Shown here piece after piece: positions 26,394 through 36,436 of a stretch of DNA of 64,000 bases. The stretch's first letter is position 1, and the number at the start of each line of letters is the position of its first letter. Both the position numbers and the translations under genes were made by a program. The notes under the pieces were generated by a model. It saw only the letters and a program-made list of their open reading frames with translations, ran no database searches and was not told where the DNA came from. The stretch is from Saprospiraceae bacterium (lineage in GTDB: Bacteria > Bacteroidota > Bacteroidia > Chitinophagales > Saprospiraceae): NCBI GenBank assembly GCA_022448945.1, contig JAKVCV010000012.1, positions 197,324-261,323 on the forward strand, written 5' to 3'.

Positions 26394-28664
26394 CTAATAT
26401 ATGACTAATTTTTTTGTAGTAACATTGTTTTGCATAGTGACCCTTACAAAATATAAACCTTGTGAATATTGTGATATATCAAAACTACCAGCTGTCGAAT
26501 TATCATTCGTGATATGTGATAACAGCAATTTGCCATTGATATCAAATAGCTCCAAAATACATGTTGCTTGGCCATATTCTAGTTCATAGTACACTTGATT
26601 AGCTGCTGGGTTAGGATATAAATTCAATTGAGGCTCCTGATCAATTTCTTCTATACTTGTATAATCATTATTTGCATTAAAAGTAGGAATTCTGGGTATA
26701 AAAGCACCAGTGCCATTTGGAAATCTAGCCATAGCAACATCTGTATTCTGAGGAGGATAATGAACAGAATCAATTATAGTAGTATCAGCATATGACAAAA
26801 CGATTTGTTCACCACCACTAGAAATCTTAAAATTTGCATGGAAAGGACCATCAAGGGTATCTGAGTCAGCCCAAATAATTAAATAACCTCCTGCGGGTAT
26901 TACAACAGAAGGTAATGCCCATTGATTCAAAAATGTATCTTTATCAGAAAGATACATCCCAAAAGTAGAAATATCATATGGAGAATTATTATAAAGTTCA
27001 ATCCAGTCATCATAATCACCACTTTCATCAGCTACAATAGAATTATTAGATGCCATAAATTCATTAATAACCAAATTTCCAGGTTGAATAGTTGACACAA
27101 TAGTATAATACTCATAGGCAGCTCTTTCGGGAGAAAACATTCCTGCAGAATCGTTTTCAGCATAAATATAATATTGTACTTCGTTGCCAATGCCTGACAA
27201 CTGAAAACCAAAAACACCATCTCCTGCAGAGCCATCATTTTGGGTTCCATCATCCAACATCATAACTTTTTCAAACAAAGCATTTTCACCATAACGATAT
27301 GCTAAAATAACAGTATCAGCATCAACTACTTCAGCGGTTATTGTTAAATTACCACCAATGGAAATCAATTGGGGCGAAAAATTAATATTTGAAATTGATG
27401 GAGCACCTTGAAAACCAGGATATGTATTAAGATAAATAGTCCTTGCATCCATCAAATCTGTAATCCCTGGATAATCTACAAGATCTGAAACAGTAACATT
27501 TAAATTGTCTATAAAATCATTATAAGAGTAAAATTTATTGGTATCATTTGCTACACATATATCAATTAACCCTTGCATATATTGTGCCCGTGCTTTGTAA
27601 CTTTGATTATTAAAGTTTTCTTGCATAATTGTTCTCATATGAGCAATATACATTTTACGATATCGATTGTTTGTAAACAAATTACGCATAAGAGGCCTTG
27701 GATATACAGAAACATTATTGTAATGCAATAAAGGGTCCATTTCTTTAGCCTCCTGAATATTAAACCCACTAAAATGAATAGATGCGTCAGCTAGACGATA
27801 TGAAGCAAAAGACATATTTAAATCCCAAATAATTGGATTAAACCGACCATTGTCATCCTGGTATAAATAATAATTCTGAGCATAACCTACATAACTATCA
27901 AAATTGATCAGACTATAGTTAATAGCATGCATCCAAAGGGTTCTATCAACATTAAGAATCTTTTCAATATTATTAGGTGAATTATTGAGCGTGTCAATCA
28001 AATTATACAAATCTGTCCATCCAAAATCAGATTTGATATCATAATACGGGTAATAAGAAGTTGAATCTGTACCAGGGCTATTGCCTAGATTAGCATTTTC
28101 TCCATATAAGTCCAAGTTGTCAGGATTACATTTAAAAAAAGTATTTTCCTTAGAACCAAAGTGTTTATTTAAAAAAGATTTATTTACAGATTCAACATTA
28201 GTATAAAGGCCCCAATAAACATCATTAATAAATACTTTTGCATAATTCGCTTTAGAAGCTGGCATGTATTTCCTACTAATTTCATAAGATAAAACCTCTC
28301 TTACAAAAGAAGGATCCTGAATAACATTACCCAATTTTATTTTTTCTATACCATTGTGATTTTGATTTCGAATATAATCCAATTTAATATTGAAAGGATT
28401 TTTTACCCTGGTAACACTAACGGAACTAAATCCCTTATACCTTATTCCAACACTATCATAAGCACTGCCATCTAAAATTACATTAGCTAGCATTCTATCT
28501 TCTTGACCAGCAACATAAAGGCTATCTAATATATGATCCCAATTTGATTGAGAAAAATAAATCTTGATTTCCCTTATGGAATCAACAGCAAAATAATCTG
28601 TCTGCGCCAGAAGACATTTTTGATTGCCTATAAAGAGAATAATAATCAAAAAAAGAAATTTCAT
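26394..28664 (-). CDS. Secreted CotH-kinase protein with lamin-tail domain and T9SS signal
   Basis: The 756-residue protein has a signal peptide (to about residue 20) and an N-terminal CotH kinase-like domain (about 30-400, with 'RYKGFSS', 'INDVYWGLYTNVE' and 'PIIWDLNMSFASY'). A beta-sandwich follows (about 420-520), then a lamin-tail domain (about 530-640, 'LVINEFMASN...DWIELYN'), and finally a T9SS type A sorting domain ('NLYPNPAANQVYYELEYG' to the end). CotH proteins are atypical kinases that phosphorylate secreted proteins. Here the enzyme is itself exported to the surface. CotH, VTC and DUF4956 genes recur together, which suggests a shared pathway. ATP would be scarce outside, so the phosphoryl donor is a question. 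Confidence 0.9.
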   Translation of the reverse strand: MKFLFLIIILFIGNQKCLLAQTDYFAVDSIREIKIYFSQSNWDHILDSLYVAGQEDRMLANVILDGSAYDSVGIRYKGFSSVSVTRVKNPFNIKLDYIRNQNHNGIEKIKLGNVIQDPSFVREVLSYEISRKYMPASKANYAKVFINDVYWGLYTNVESVNKSFLNKHFGSKENTFFKCNPDNLDLYGENANLGNSPGTDSTSYYPYYDIKSDFGWTDLYNLIDTLNNSPNNIEKILNVDRTLWMHAINYSLINFDSYVGYAQNYYLYQDDNGRFNPIIWDLNMSFASYRLADASIHFSGFNIQEAKEMDPLLHYNNVSVYPRPLMRNLFTNNRYRKMYIAHMRTIMQENFNNQSYKARAQYMQGLIDICVANDTNKFYSYNDFIDNLNVTVSDLVDYPGITDLMDARTIYLNTYPGFQGAPSISNINFSPQLISIGGNLTITAEVVDADTVILAYRYGENALFEKVMMLDDGTQNDGSAGDGVFGFQLSGIGNEVQYYIYAENDSAGMFSPERAAYEYYTIVSTIQPGNLVINEFMASNNSIVADESGDYDDWIELYNNSPYDISTFGMYLSDKDTFLNQWALPSVVIPAGGYLIIWADSDTLDGPFHANFKISSGGEQIVLSYADTTIIDSVHYPPQNTDVAMARFPNGTGAFIPRIPTFNANNDYTSIEEIDQEPQLNLYPNPAANQVYYELEYGQATCILELFDINGKLLLSHITNDNSTAGSFDISQYSQGLYFVRVTMQNNVTTKKLVIY

Positions 28665-28732
28665 TTTCTCAAAATCTAAGATTCAGAATCACTAAATTTT
28701 AATTCATGCAATCCGGAATTAGCACAAATCAA

Positions 28733-30271
28733 TTATTTAATTAGCGTTACTTTTTTATTAATAAGATTTGTGTCTCCCTGTTTGATTGAAACATAATACA
28801 TGCCTGAAGGATATGCAGACAAATCAAAACTACTTTGATTTAAATATTCAGATATTAATCTTCCATAAAGATCAAAAACAGCAATGCTCAAATTAATCTC
28901 AGAGACACCATCAAGTGTAACAACACCAGTTGATGGATTAGGATATAAAGTTATACCAGTATCATCAATTTCGTTTACGCCTGTAGGCAAACCACAAGGA
29001 TTTGCACCAAGTAAAACAGCCAAACCTGGATGATCACATTCATAACGGAATGCTTTTGCAGGATCATCTGGATATGCCCATACCTGAGTTCCATTAGAAT
29101 CAACTTCGTACATATATTGATTTGAAAGTGCAACAAAAGTATTGCCATTAGACATTCTATCTGAAGCTGATTGTCCACTTGAATTTGCTAAACAGTCGTG
29201 CCTCCAATCTTGTGTAGAAGGACTATAAGCTTGTCCAGACGTAAGCGTATAAGTATAACCATTAAGGGGTGGGTTTATAGCATCTACTACAGAGCTTCCA
29301 CCACTTCCTCCAGAATTATTAAAAAATTGAATATACCCTTCGTTTGGTCTACCTGGAAGGATCCATCTTGGATCATGGACAGCATTAGTAATTGTTTGTG
29401 TTCCTGATGCTCCGTAATTAGAAGGATTACCCCATCTATATAACAAATCACCTCCTTTTCCTGAATTTCCACCTGTATGCCCAGCGGCTTCAACTGTTGT
29501 AGTGCTATGATCTATAACATATATTTCGTGTGCGTGACGGGCACTAAATACAATTTGATCTAAAGTAGGATTATAATCAATACCATTTACATGAAACCAA
29601 TCACCATTGCCTCCACCCGGGCCTCCTCCTCCACCTCCTGGGCCGCCACCGCCGCCGCCAGAAGTTATTGCATTAATATCCATTAATTGTGGGTTATTGG
29701 CAACAACACCATAATTATCCTTTGATGGATCATGATCCTGAATCATATGGTCCCACATATGCCATTCCCATACAATTTGACCGCCAGTACCATTTTGCTG
29801 AACTTCAATAATGTGAGGTGGCCATTTATCAGAGGTTGCATTTGCATAACCAGCCTGTGTAAGTTCAGTAGGAGTTTTTACTTCCCATGCAATAAGTAAA
29901 ACATTACCATTAGGCATTGCACATATATCATGATGAGTACAGTATGTAGATGAAGAATAGACAAACTCCCATACTGTAGCTCCTGTAGGGTCAACTTCCT
30001 GTACTTTACCTGCTATAGCAGCGCCATTTAATGCATTACCATTATTCCTAACGCCACGAATAATATTACCATTATCTTTAAGGGCAACAGCATAATTTGA
30101 TGATCCAGAGCAAGACCATGTTTTTGCGATACTAGCATTTTCATCTATTAAATAGACCGTACTTGAACTTTGTTTAGCATATAAAGTATAACCATTAAAT
30201 GATTGAGCAAAAGATTCTATCGCTAAAAAAAATAGAGATATGAAAAACGTAATTTGAAAAATAATTTTCAT
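28733..30271 (-). CDS. Secreted arylsulfotransferase (ASST)-like protein with T9SS signal
   Basis: Start 30271 (MKIIFQITF) gives a signal peptide cut after 'SFAQ'; the longer frame to 30346 is not needed. Repeated propeller blades match the ASST family: 'GKVQEVDPTGATVWEF', 'HHDICAMPNGNVLLIAWE', 'VNGIDYNPTLDQIVFSAR', 'HEIYVIDHST' and 'LLYRWGNP'. Such proteins use a histidine to transfer sulfate between phenolic compounds, but many Bacteroidota members are untested. A polyglycine insert (about residues 206-220) interrupts the propeller before the 'WFHVNGIDYN' blade. The C-terminus is a T9SS type A domain ('TLYPNPSTGVVTLDGV' to the end). Confidence 0.87.
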   Translation of the reverse strand: MKIIFQITFFISLFFLAIESFAQSFNGYTLYAKQSSSTVYLIDENASIAKTWSCSGSSNYAVALKDNGNIIRGVRNNGNALNGAAIAGKVQEVDPTGATVWEFVYSSSTYCTHHDICAMPNGNVLLIAWEVKTPTELTQAGYANATSDKWPPHIIEVQQNGTGGQIVWEWHMWDHMIQDHDPSKDNYGVVANNPQLMDINAITSGGGGGGPGGGGGGPGGGNGDWFHVNGIDYNPTLDQIVFSARHAHEIYVIDHSTTTVEAAGHTGGNSGKGGDLLYRWGNPSNYGASGTQTITNAVHDPRWILPGRPNEGYIQFFNNSGGSGGSSVVDAINPPLNGYTYTLTSGQAYSPSTQDWRHDCLANSSGQSASDRMSNGNTFVALSNQYMYEVDSNGTQVWAYPDDPAKAFRYECDHPGLAVLLGANPCGLPTGVNEIDDTGITLYPNPSTGVVTLDGVSEINLSIAVFDLYGRLISEYLNQSSFDLSAYPSGMYYVSIKQGDTNLINKKVTLIK

Positions 30272-30699
30272 AAGATAAGTTTTATATGTAAGTGAATTTT
30301 TCGTGCAAAAAAAGAAAAGTAACGTATCAATTTTTTGATTTAACACATATATATTAATAAGACGAAGTATAAAAAAGTATTCCTTCAGTTTACAGAATAA
30401 TTTTGCAAATTTTTTACACTTTATTTACCAAATTCAAATATTGAATATAGATCAATCTTTGTAAGAAAATGAAAAAAGTTTATTTATTTAAACCTCTTGA
30501 TAAATTTTGACTTACCCAATATAGTGTTATTTATTGAATTATATTATACTTCTGAATCAATCAACTAAAAAATTATATTCACTATATTAGTAACCCAATA
30601 AAAGAAATACATGATTGTTTAAAATTAAAAACGTCTAAAAAATGAAAAACGTCAGAATTTTAAAAAGATGTTTGTATAACCGTAATAAATAAATTGAAA
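30272..30699. other. 428-bp AT-rich intergenic region
   Basis: This gap lies between mscS (which ends here) and the arylsulfotransferase gene (which starts here), both on minus, so it should hold the arylsulfotransferase promoter. No perfect TAnnTTTG box was found. An AAAAACGTC direct repeat occurs twice near 30627-30652. No gene or structured RNA was seen. Confidence 0.4.
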
Positions 30700-31524
30700 T
30701 TATTTTTGAATATGCACATCCATTTGTGGAAAAGGAATAGAAATGTTTTCACGATCAAAAGCTTTTTTTACATATTCCTGCATAAAATAAAAGGCATCCC
30801 AATAATCAGTTCCTTTTGCCCAAACCCAAACTGCAAGATCAACAGAACTATCATTTAGTTTTTCTACCAGGATTTGATGTTCCTGACCTTCTTGATGGAC
30901 AAGAAAAGGGCAACCCTTAATAACAGACCATAGTATTTCCCGGGCTTTATCAATATCATCATCATAACCAATGCAGAAAGTAAGATCGACACGAATTACT
31001 CCAGCACCAGTTATGTTTTCAACAATTTCACTTGTTAAAGTAGAATTAGGGATAACTATCAACCTTTGATGAATGGTTATTAATACTGTATTAAAAATTT
31101 GTATCTCCTTAACTTTTCCAATATAATTCCCAACACTTATCATATCTCCTGTACGAAAAGGCTTAAAAAACAAAATAAGAATCCCACTTGCAAAGTTACT
31201 TAAAGAGCCCTGTAGTGCAAGGCCAACAGCAAAACCAGCTGCCGCCAACATTGCTACAAAGGAAGTGGTTTCTATACCCAAAATATCAATAGCGCTAATT
31301 GATACTATTAATTTTAGAAGAAGACCAGTAAGGGTAATAATAAATGGCCTTAGGTCTTCATCAAAATTATTGGCACGCATCATTTTTTCGAGAAGAAGCA
31401 ATCCTTTATTTATAATTTTAAAGCCAAAATAAAAAACCACCAATCCTAAAAAGAATTTAGGAGCATACTCCATTAGCATATGAAGTATTTTATTTACTAG
31501 TTCATCTGTATTGATATCAAACAT
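30700..31524 (-). CDS. mscS: Small-conductance mechanosensitive channel (MscS family)
   Basis: The 274-residue length matches E. coli MscS (286). There are three membrane segments (about 18-38, 58-78 and 85-115). The third is the pore helix, with alternating Gly and Ala ('AAAGFAVGLALQGSLSNFASG'-type, residues about 95-115), followed by 'FKPFRTGDMI' and the cytoplasmic beta and alpha/beta domains ('IPNSTLTSEIVEN' near 160). The channel opens on membrane tension to release solutes during osmotic downshock. It is 102 bp downstream of the Wzz-like gene in the same direction. Confidence 0.95.
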   Translation of the reverse strand: MFDINTDELVNKILHMLMEYAPKFFLGLVVFYFGFKIINKGLLLLEKMMRANNFDEDLRPFIITLTGLLLKLIVSISAIDILGIETTSFVAMLAAAGFAVGLALQGSLSNFASGILILFFKPFRTGDMISVGNYIGKVKEIQIFNTVLITIHQRLIVIPNSTLTSEIVENITGAGVIRVDLTFCIGYDDDIDKAREILWSVIKGCPFLVHQEGQEHQILVEKLNDSSVDLAVWVWAKGTDYWDAFYFMQEYVKKAFDRENISIPFPQMDVHIQK

Positions 31525-31626
31525 AAAGAAATATTAAATTATATAGAACAAAATCTGTATAGCACAAATACTTAATTAAACATATTTAAAACAAGTTAAA
31601 TAATAATTTTAAATTAATTTAATCAA

Positions 31627-32751
31627 TTAAACTAGTTCCTGAATTTCTTGGCTATCTAAATATTCTTGTTCTTTAATTTCATATTGGATATAATCTCGTA
31701 AAAACTTGCGACCTACTACAATAATTAAAACAAGTAAACCTCCTAAAATAAAACCAAAAATCATATGTAAAAATGGATTAGGCACTACAACCGCCAAAGG
31801 AAAAAGAGGAGGATCAATAACAGAAAAGGGAGGTGTTTGTTTTTGACTTTCATAAGCAATATACGCCGCATCTCTACTACTAAGAGCGAAAAAATACGAT
31901 TCTGTTGCTTTTTTAAGTTCAGTGGATAAATACTGAGTTTCTATTAATGTATTATTACGACCATCTGCTTCTGCACTGTTAGTATTAACATACTCTATAT
32001 ATTTAGCTTCTGCCTTACTTAATTTATCTCTAAGTTTCTTTGTTTGTTGCTCAGCCATATCAAAGAATCTTCGCTTTTGTTCAGTCGTTTTATCTTTGTA
32101 GTAAATTGATAATTCATTAAATAGAGCAGTTACCAATTCATAAGAGAAATCTTCAGAGGTAGATTCTACCTTTATAGTCATCATAGAACCTAAAGGATCA
32201 ATAATCAATTGATTTTTTACTATACTATTATGAATATACTTCAATAAATAATTTGATTTCCTATCATAGGGATCTACAGAATCTGTTTTAAAGTAAAAAT
32301 CTTGATCAGTAGGGTTCGTATAATAAAAAGTTCTTAAGTAATGGTTGACAATGAAATCTGAAACACCTGGATTGTCATTTTTTAATATTGTTCGATGAAA
32401 TAAAACTTTAAGAAAAATCTTTCTAGTAACAATTATCTGTTGCAATTCTTTAAGATCAGAAAGATAGTCATTGGAATAATTCAATTGAGTTCCCTGATCA
32501 AATAAGCTAGAGATACTATGGTGCTTTTCATTTATTATTTCATTAAATTTAAATGAAAAGTCGGCAGTATATAGAGTTGGAGTACTTGATTTTCTATAAT
32601 GCATATACTTTCCAAAAAGTAATGCAACAATCACAATCAACCAAGAATACTTTATTACTTCCATCAAGTAATCTTTGGCAATTGATAAAAGATCTCTAAT
32701 AGAAATGCTATATACTTCTTTACGAGAAGAATTGCCTTTAAACTGATCCAT
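31627..32751 (-). CDS. Wzz/PCP-family chain-length or export co-polymerase
   Basis: The 374-residue inner-membrane protein has transmembrane segments at about residues 34-50 and 326-350. Between them is a periplasmic alpha-rich domain with a long coiled coil (about 215-275), the plan of polysaccharide co-polymerases. No tyrosine kinase domain is fused, and the C-terminal tail is short. It starts 16 bp after the SLBB exporter gene, so the two form an export pair that sets polymer length and links the inner membrane to the outer membrane channel. Confidence 0.85.
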   Translation of the reverse strand: MDQFKGNSSRKEVYSISIRDLLSIAKDYLMEVIKYSWLIVIVALLFGKYMHYRKSSTPTLYTADFSFKFNEIINEKHHSISSLFDQGTQLNYSNDYLSDLKELQQIIVTRKIFLKVLFHRTILKNDNPGVSDFIVNHYLRTFYYTNPTDQDFYFKTDSVDPYDRKSNYLLKYIHNSIVKNQLIIDPLGSMMTIKVESTSEDFSYELVTALFNELSIYYKDKTTEQKRRFFDMAEQQTKKLRDKLSKAEAKYIEYVNTNSAEADGRNNTLIETQYLSTELKKATESYFFALSSRDAAYIAYESQKQTPPFSVIDPPLFPLAVVVPNPFLHMIFGFILGGLLVLIIVVGRKFLRDYIQYEIKEQEYLDSQEIQELV

Positions 32752-32767
32752 TATATTGCAGGTTTAA

Positions 32768-35212
32768 TTAAAGTGCTCTTATTAATGCATAAACAGTAAG
32801 TCCTGAAACAAAAATTGCAAATGTATCTTTTATAACAGCATACCAATTTATAGGTTTACGTTCTTTTTTTATCTTTCTTTCTTTAGTTCCAACATAAACC
32901 ATTGCACCCTTCTCTACTATAGGATATACTTTAAAAAACAATATATTTTTTGTTTTCTTGACAAGGCCATTAGCATAACGAACATATACCAAACGCTTAC
33001 GCCCTCCCAATTTTCTATCTATACCAGCACCATACTCATTAATATAAAAATTCGCCCTTTTACCTTCATGAAAAGGGACATTCACCTTAAGTGGGTTGTT
33101 TTTTTCAGTCTTAAATTGAGCTAACGAAATTTCTTTTTTTTCTATTTCTGTTTCAGCTTTTTCTATTTCCAACTCTAATTCTTTTTCCGCAATTTCAGCA
33201 CGTTCTTTTACAATAGGATGATTAATGCGGCCAGCAATAGATATTAAATCTTTTAATTTAGGTATTATAATAAGATCTCCATCACGAAGAACATAATTAA
33301 ATCTGGAATCAATTCCTTCCTTCTGTAATTTATCCAAATCCAACAGGACTAAACCTTCCCCTATCCGAATCAACTTTGTTCCCTTAAGAAAAGCAACATC
33401 CGTACATCCACCAGCCCGTTTAAGAATATCAATTACACGCTCATTTTCTTTAACAAGAGTATATACACCAGGCCATATGATTTCTCCCTTCAATCGAATA
33501 TTTTTAGGTTTTTCAAAATCCCTGGATGTTCTCACAAAAATCTGATCATAAGGTTCAAGCAAATAAGTATCTGCACCTTTAACTTCAAGATTGTCATTAT
33601 ATGATCCAATATCAAACTTTTTAATCACAATATAGGTTTCATTGCCATTTGTATCTAATGCCAAACGTGATATTTCAATATAACTGTTTGATGCTTCTCT
33701 TTTAATCCCATTTGCCAAATAAAGAACATCCATTAAAACCAAACTATCGCTATAATCATATACACCCTGATTACGAACAGCACCATATACCTTAACTTTA
33801 TAATCATCAATAAAGTCAGATTTATATTTTACCTCAATTTCATCAAATGGATTCAAAATTTGATTTTCTGGAGCAGTTGGATTATCAAGTATTTTGTGTA
33901 CGTTTACAGCAATATAATCTAAAGACAAATCTTCCCTTAAGCGTTTAATATAAATACGATCCATAATAGCAGAACGTATTACACCTGCTTTCATCAATAC
34001 ATCATAAACTGTAGTATTATCTACTAGCTCATAAGTTCCTGGAAGTTTAACAGCACCTTTAACAGTAATATAATTAACATAAGCTTGTTTTATAGGCGTA
34101 ATATTTATTCTATCTCCGTTCTTTAATTCAAAATTAATCTCTTGCCTTAGCAATTCAGTTAAATTTACATCAATAAGGGTTTCCTGATCATTTTCATACC
34201 GTAATATCTGAATATTTCTCCTGTATGCATCTGGACGTAGACCTCCAGCATAATCTATCAATTCAATGAGGTTTTCATCTTCAATTAATTCATAGAAAAA
34301 AGGGCGTTGAACAGCTCCCTGAATCTCAACAACTCGCTGAGCCAATGGTACATATATATAATCATTATTGAGTAGAAAAAATTCATCCGCAACATTTGGA
34401 TTATTCATAAATTTATATACATCCAATATCCTAGTTTTCTTTTCTGAAGAAACTACTTTTATTGAACGAACACTCCCTATCTGAGAAGGTCCGCCAGCAG
34501 CAACCAAAGCATTAAAAGCTGTATTTACAGCCGGAATTGTATAAGATCCTGGGTTAAAAATTTCACCAGTAATATTTATGGTCAAAGACCTGGAATAATT
34601 TAACTCTATTGAAATTTGTGAATTAATCATATTAACATGATTATTCAATCTTTCTTTAATAACATTTTTTGCTTCAGAAAATTTCATTTCCTTAATATAG
34701 AGACGTGGAATATGAAGTCCTTTTCTTGGATCAGTCAAATTAATAAAGCCATCTTCATCAATAGCTACACTAACACTATAATCTGTAGCGCCCCAAATCG
34801 TAATTGCTAATTCATCGCCTATACCAAGCAAATAACTATCAATCGCCTTTATATCTCTTGACCTGGTAAAAAGTGAAATACTTTGGTCTCTAAAAAATTG
34901 CTGCCCCCAGATTTTAGCTTCTGGAAGTTCCGATTGACGTTTATCGAACTTAATTTTACGTTGTTCATCCTCTCTATCTTCTGAATTCAGTTTTTCACCA
35001 TCTTCATTTATTTCATTTTCTTCTAAAAGAACAGAGCTATTCCCTTTCTTATCTTTAGCTTCAAACTTGTTATTAATTTTTTCAAGTTTTTTTGCAACAA
35101 TTGGATCTATCTCTGGAATAACTTCAGGAAAGTTAGGGATTTGTGCCCAACCAATTTGAGCGCAAAAGATCATTATAAAAACAAACATTAACTTTATGTA
35201 TTGAAATTTCAT
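32768..35212 (-). CDS. Polysaccharide export protein with multiple SLBB domains (Wza-like)
   Basis: The 814-residue exported protein has a signal peptide (to about residue 23, 'GWAQ') and an acidic/basic linker (about 40-95). A poly-export domain follows ('YLLGIGDELAITIWGATDYS' near 127), then about six SLBB repeats ('GAVKLPGTYELV', 'GAVRNQGVYDYS', 'GEIIWPGVYTLV' and others, about 210-650), a coiled coil (about 675-710) and one C-terminal membrane helix ('FAIFVSGLTVYALI'). This size and plan are usual for Bacteroidota Wza-like outer-membrane exporters. A separate promoter just upstream suggests it can be transcribed apart from the sugar-nucleotide genes. Confidence 0.92.
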   Translation of the reverse strand: MKFQYIKLMFVFIMIFCAQIGWAQIPNFPEVIPEIDPIVAKKLEKINNKFEAKDKKGNSSVLLEENEINEDGEKLNSEDREDEQRKIKFDKRQSELPEAKIWGQQFFRDQSISLFTRSRDIKAIDSYLLGIGDELAITIWGATDYSVSVAIDEDGFINLTDPRKGLHIPRLYIKEMKFSEAKNVIKERLNNHVNMINSQISIELNYSRSLTINITGEIFNPGSYTIPAVNTAFNALVAAGGPSQIGSVRSIKVVSSEKKTRILDVYKFMNNPNVADEFFLLNNDYIYVPLAQRVVEIQGAVQRPFFYELIEDENLIELIDYAGGLRPDAYRRNIQILRYENDQETLIDVNLTELLRQEINFELKNGDRINITPIKQAYVNYITVKGAVKLPGTYELVDNTTVYDVLMKAGVIRSAIMDRIYIKRLREDLSLDYIAVNVHKILDNPTAPENQILNPFDEIEVKYKSDFIDDYKVKVYGAVRNQGVYDYSDSLVLMDVLYLANGIKREASNSYIEISRLALDTNGNETYIVIKKFDIGSYNDNLEVKGADTYLLEPYDQIFVRTSRDFEKPKNIRLKGEIIWPGVYTLVKENERVIDILKRAGGCTDVAFLKGTKLIRIGEGLVLLDLDKLQKEGIDSRFNYVLRDGDLIIIPKLKDLISIAGRINHPIVKERAEIAEKELELEIEKAETEIEKKEISLAQFKTEKNNPLKVNVPFHEGKRANFYINEYGAGIDRKLGGRKRLVYVRYANGLVKKTKNILFFKVYPIVEKGAMVYVGTKERKIKKERKPINWYAVIKDTFAIFVSGLTVYALIRAL

Positions 35213-35262
35213 TTTTCAAATCTTTTGTGAATCATATGGTGCGTTTAATTTCAAATAATATA

Positions 35263-35296
35263 CAAATGTATATTATGCAGAAACAACAACCCCAAA
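35263..35296 (-). promoter_or_regulatory. Bacteroidota-type promoter of the SLBB/Wzz pair
   Basis: On the minus strand a TTTG -33 element (35293-35296) precedes a perfect TACATTTG -7 element (35263-35270) by 22 bp. Transcription would begin near 35257 and leave a leader of about 45 nt before the ATG at 35212. The 22-bp spacer is at the long end of the accepted range. Confidence 0.55.
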
Positions 35297-35321
35297 TAAT
35301 AATCAAATAACATTTTTAGCG

Positions 35322-36374
35322 CTAATCTTTATATTGAGCTTCATAATATTTTTGATAAGAACCAGAAGTTACATTATTAAGCCATTCATGATTTCCAAGA
35401 TACCATCTAACAGATTCCCTTAATCCTTCTTGAAAAGTAACAGAAGGTTCCCAACCCAAGTCTTTTGCAATTTTAGAAGCATCAATAGCATAACGTCGAT
35501 CATGACCTTGGCGATCTTTTACAAATCTTATTAGCTGACGTGAATCACCTTTTGGACGACCCAACTCTTCATCCATTATATCACAAAGCAATTCTACTAA
35601 ATCTATATTTTTCCATTCATTATGCCCGCCTATATTATAAGTTTCACCTATTACGCCAGTAAAATATATAGTTTCTATCGCACGCGCATGATCATTTACC
35701 CATAACCAATCCCTTGTATACTTACCGTCGCCATAAATTGGTAATGTTTTTTTATGAAATATATTATTTATACACAATGGAATTAATTTTTCAGGAAATT
35801 GATGCGATCCATAATTATTCGAACAATTAGAAAGAACTATTGGCAAATCATAGGTATGGTAATATGCACGGACTAAATGATCCGAACTAGCCTTTGATGC
35901 AGAATAGGGAGATCGAGGATCATAAGAAGTTTCTTCCGTAAAAAGACCAGTTTGGCCTAAAGTCCCATATACTTCATCAGTAGAAATATGATAAAATCTT
36001 TTTCCGTTCATATTATTTTTCCATATTGAACGAGCAGCATTTAATAAATTTACTGTGCCTAAGATATTAGTTTCTACAAATTCTAAAGGATTACTTATTG
36101 AGCGATCTACATGTGATTCAGCAGCGAGATGAATAACACCATCAAAATTGTACATATTAAAAAGTTCATTAATGAAATCTTTATCAACAACATCCCCTCT
36201 AACAAAAGTATAATTTGATTTTAACTCAATATCCGATAAATTTTCTAAATTACCTGCATAAGTTAATTTGTCCAAATTAACTACTTGTAATTCAGGATAT
36301 TTCTGAACAAATAAACGAACAACATGAGACCCTATAAAACCTGCACCTCCTGTAATTAATATTGTTTGTTTCAT
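35322..36374 (-). CDS. rfbB: dTDP-glucose 4,6-dehydratase
   Basis: The 350-residue extended SDR has 'ITGGAGFIGSHVV' at the N-terminus, 'HLAAESHVDRSI' near residue 83, 'ISTDEVYG' near 131 with the dehydratase Asp-Glu pair, YSASK near 158-162, and 'NNYGSHQFPEKLIPL' near 187. These are specific to RmlB/RfbB. It turns dTDP-glucose into dTDP-4-keto-6-deoxyglucose for deoxysugars. The partner genes rmlA, rmlC and rmlD are not in the window. Confidence 0.95.
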   Translation of the reverse strand: MKQTILITGGAGFIGSHVVRLFVQKYPELQVVNLDKLTYAGNLENLSDIELKSNYTFVRGDVVDKDFINELFNMYNFDGVIHLAAESHVDRSISNPLEFVETNILGTVNLLNAARSIWKNNMNGKRFYHISTDEVYGTLGQTGLFTEETSYDPRSPYSASKASSDHLVRAYYHTYDLPIVLSNCSNNYGSHQFPEKLIPLCINNIFHKKTLPIYGDGKYTRDWLWVNDHARAIETIYFTGVIGETYNIGGHNEWKNIDLVELLCDIMDEELGRPKGDSRQLIRFVKDRQGHDRRYAIDASKIAKDLGWEPSVTFQEGLRESVRWYLGNHEWLNNVTSGSYQKYYEAQYKD

Positions 36375-36436
36375 TCTCTAAAAAAACTTAAAAATATAAA
36401 TAAAAGCTATAAAATTTTTTAATATTGATAGTAAAG

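Noticed and set aside
29590-29665. GC-rich patch taken as a sign of horizontal transfer
   Set aside because: The GC rise is confined to a polyglycine codon run within a normal ORF and does not extend to the flanks.
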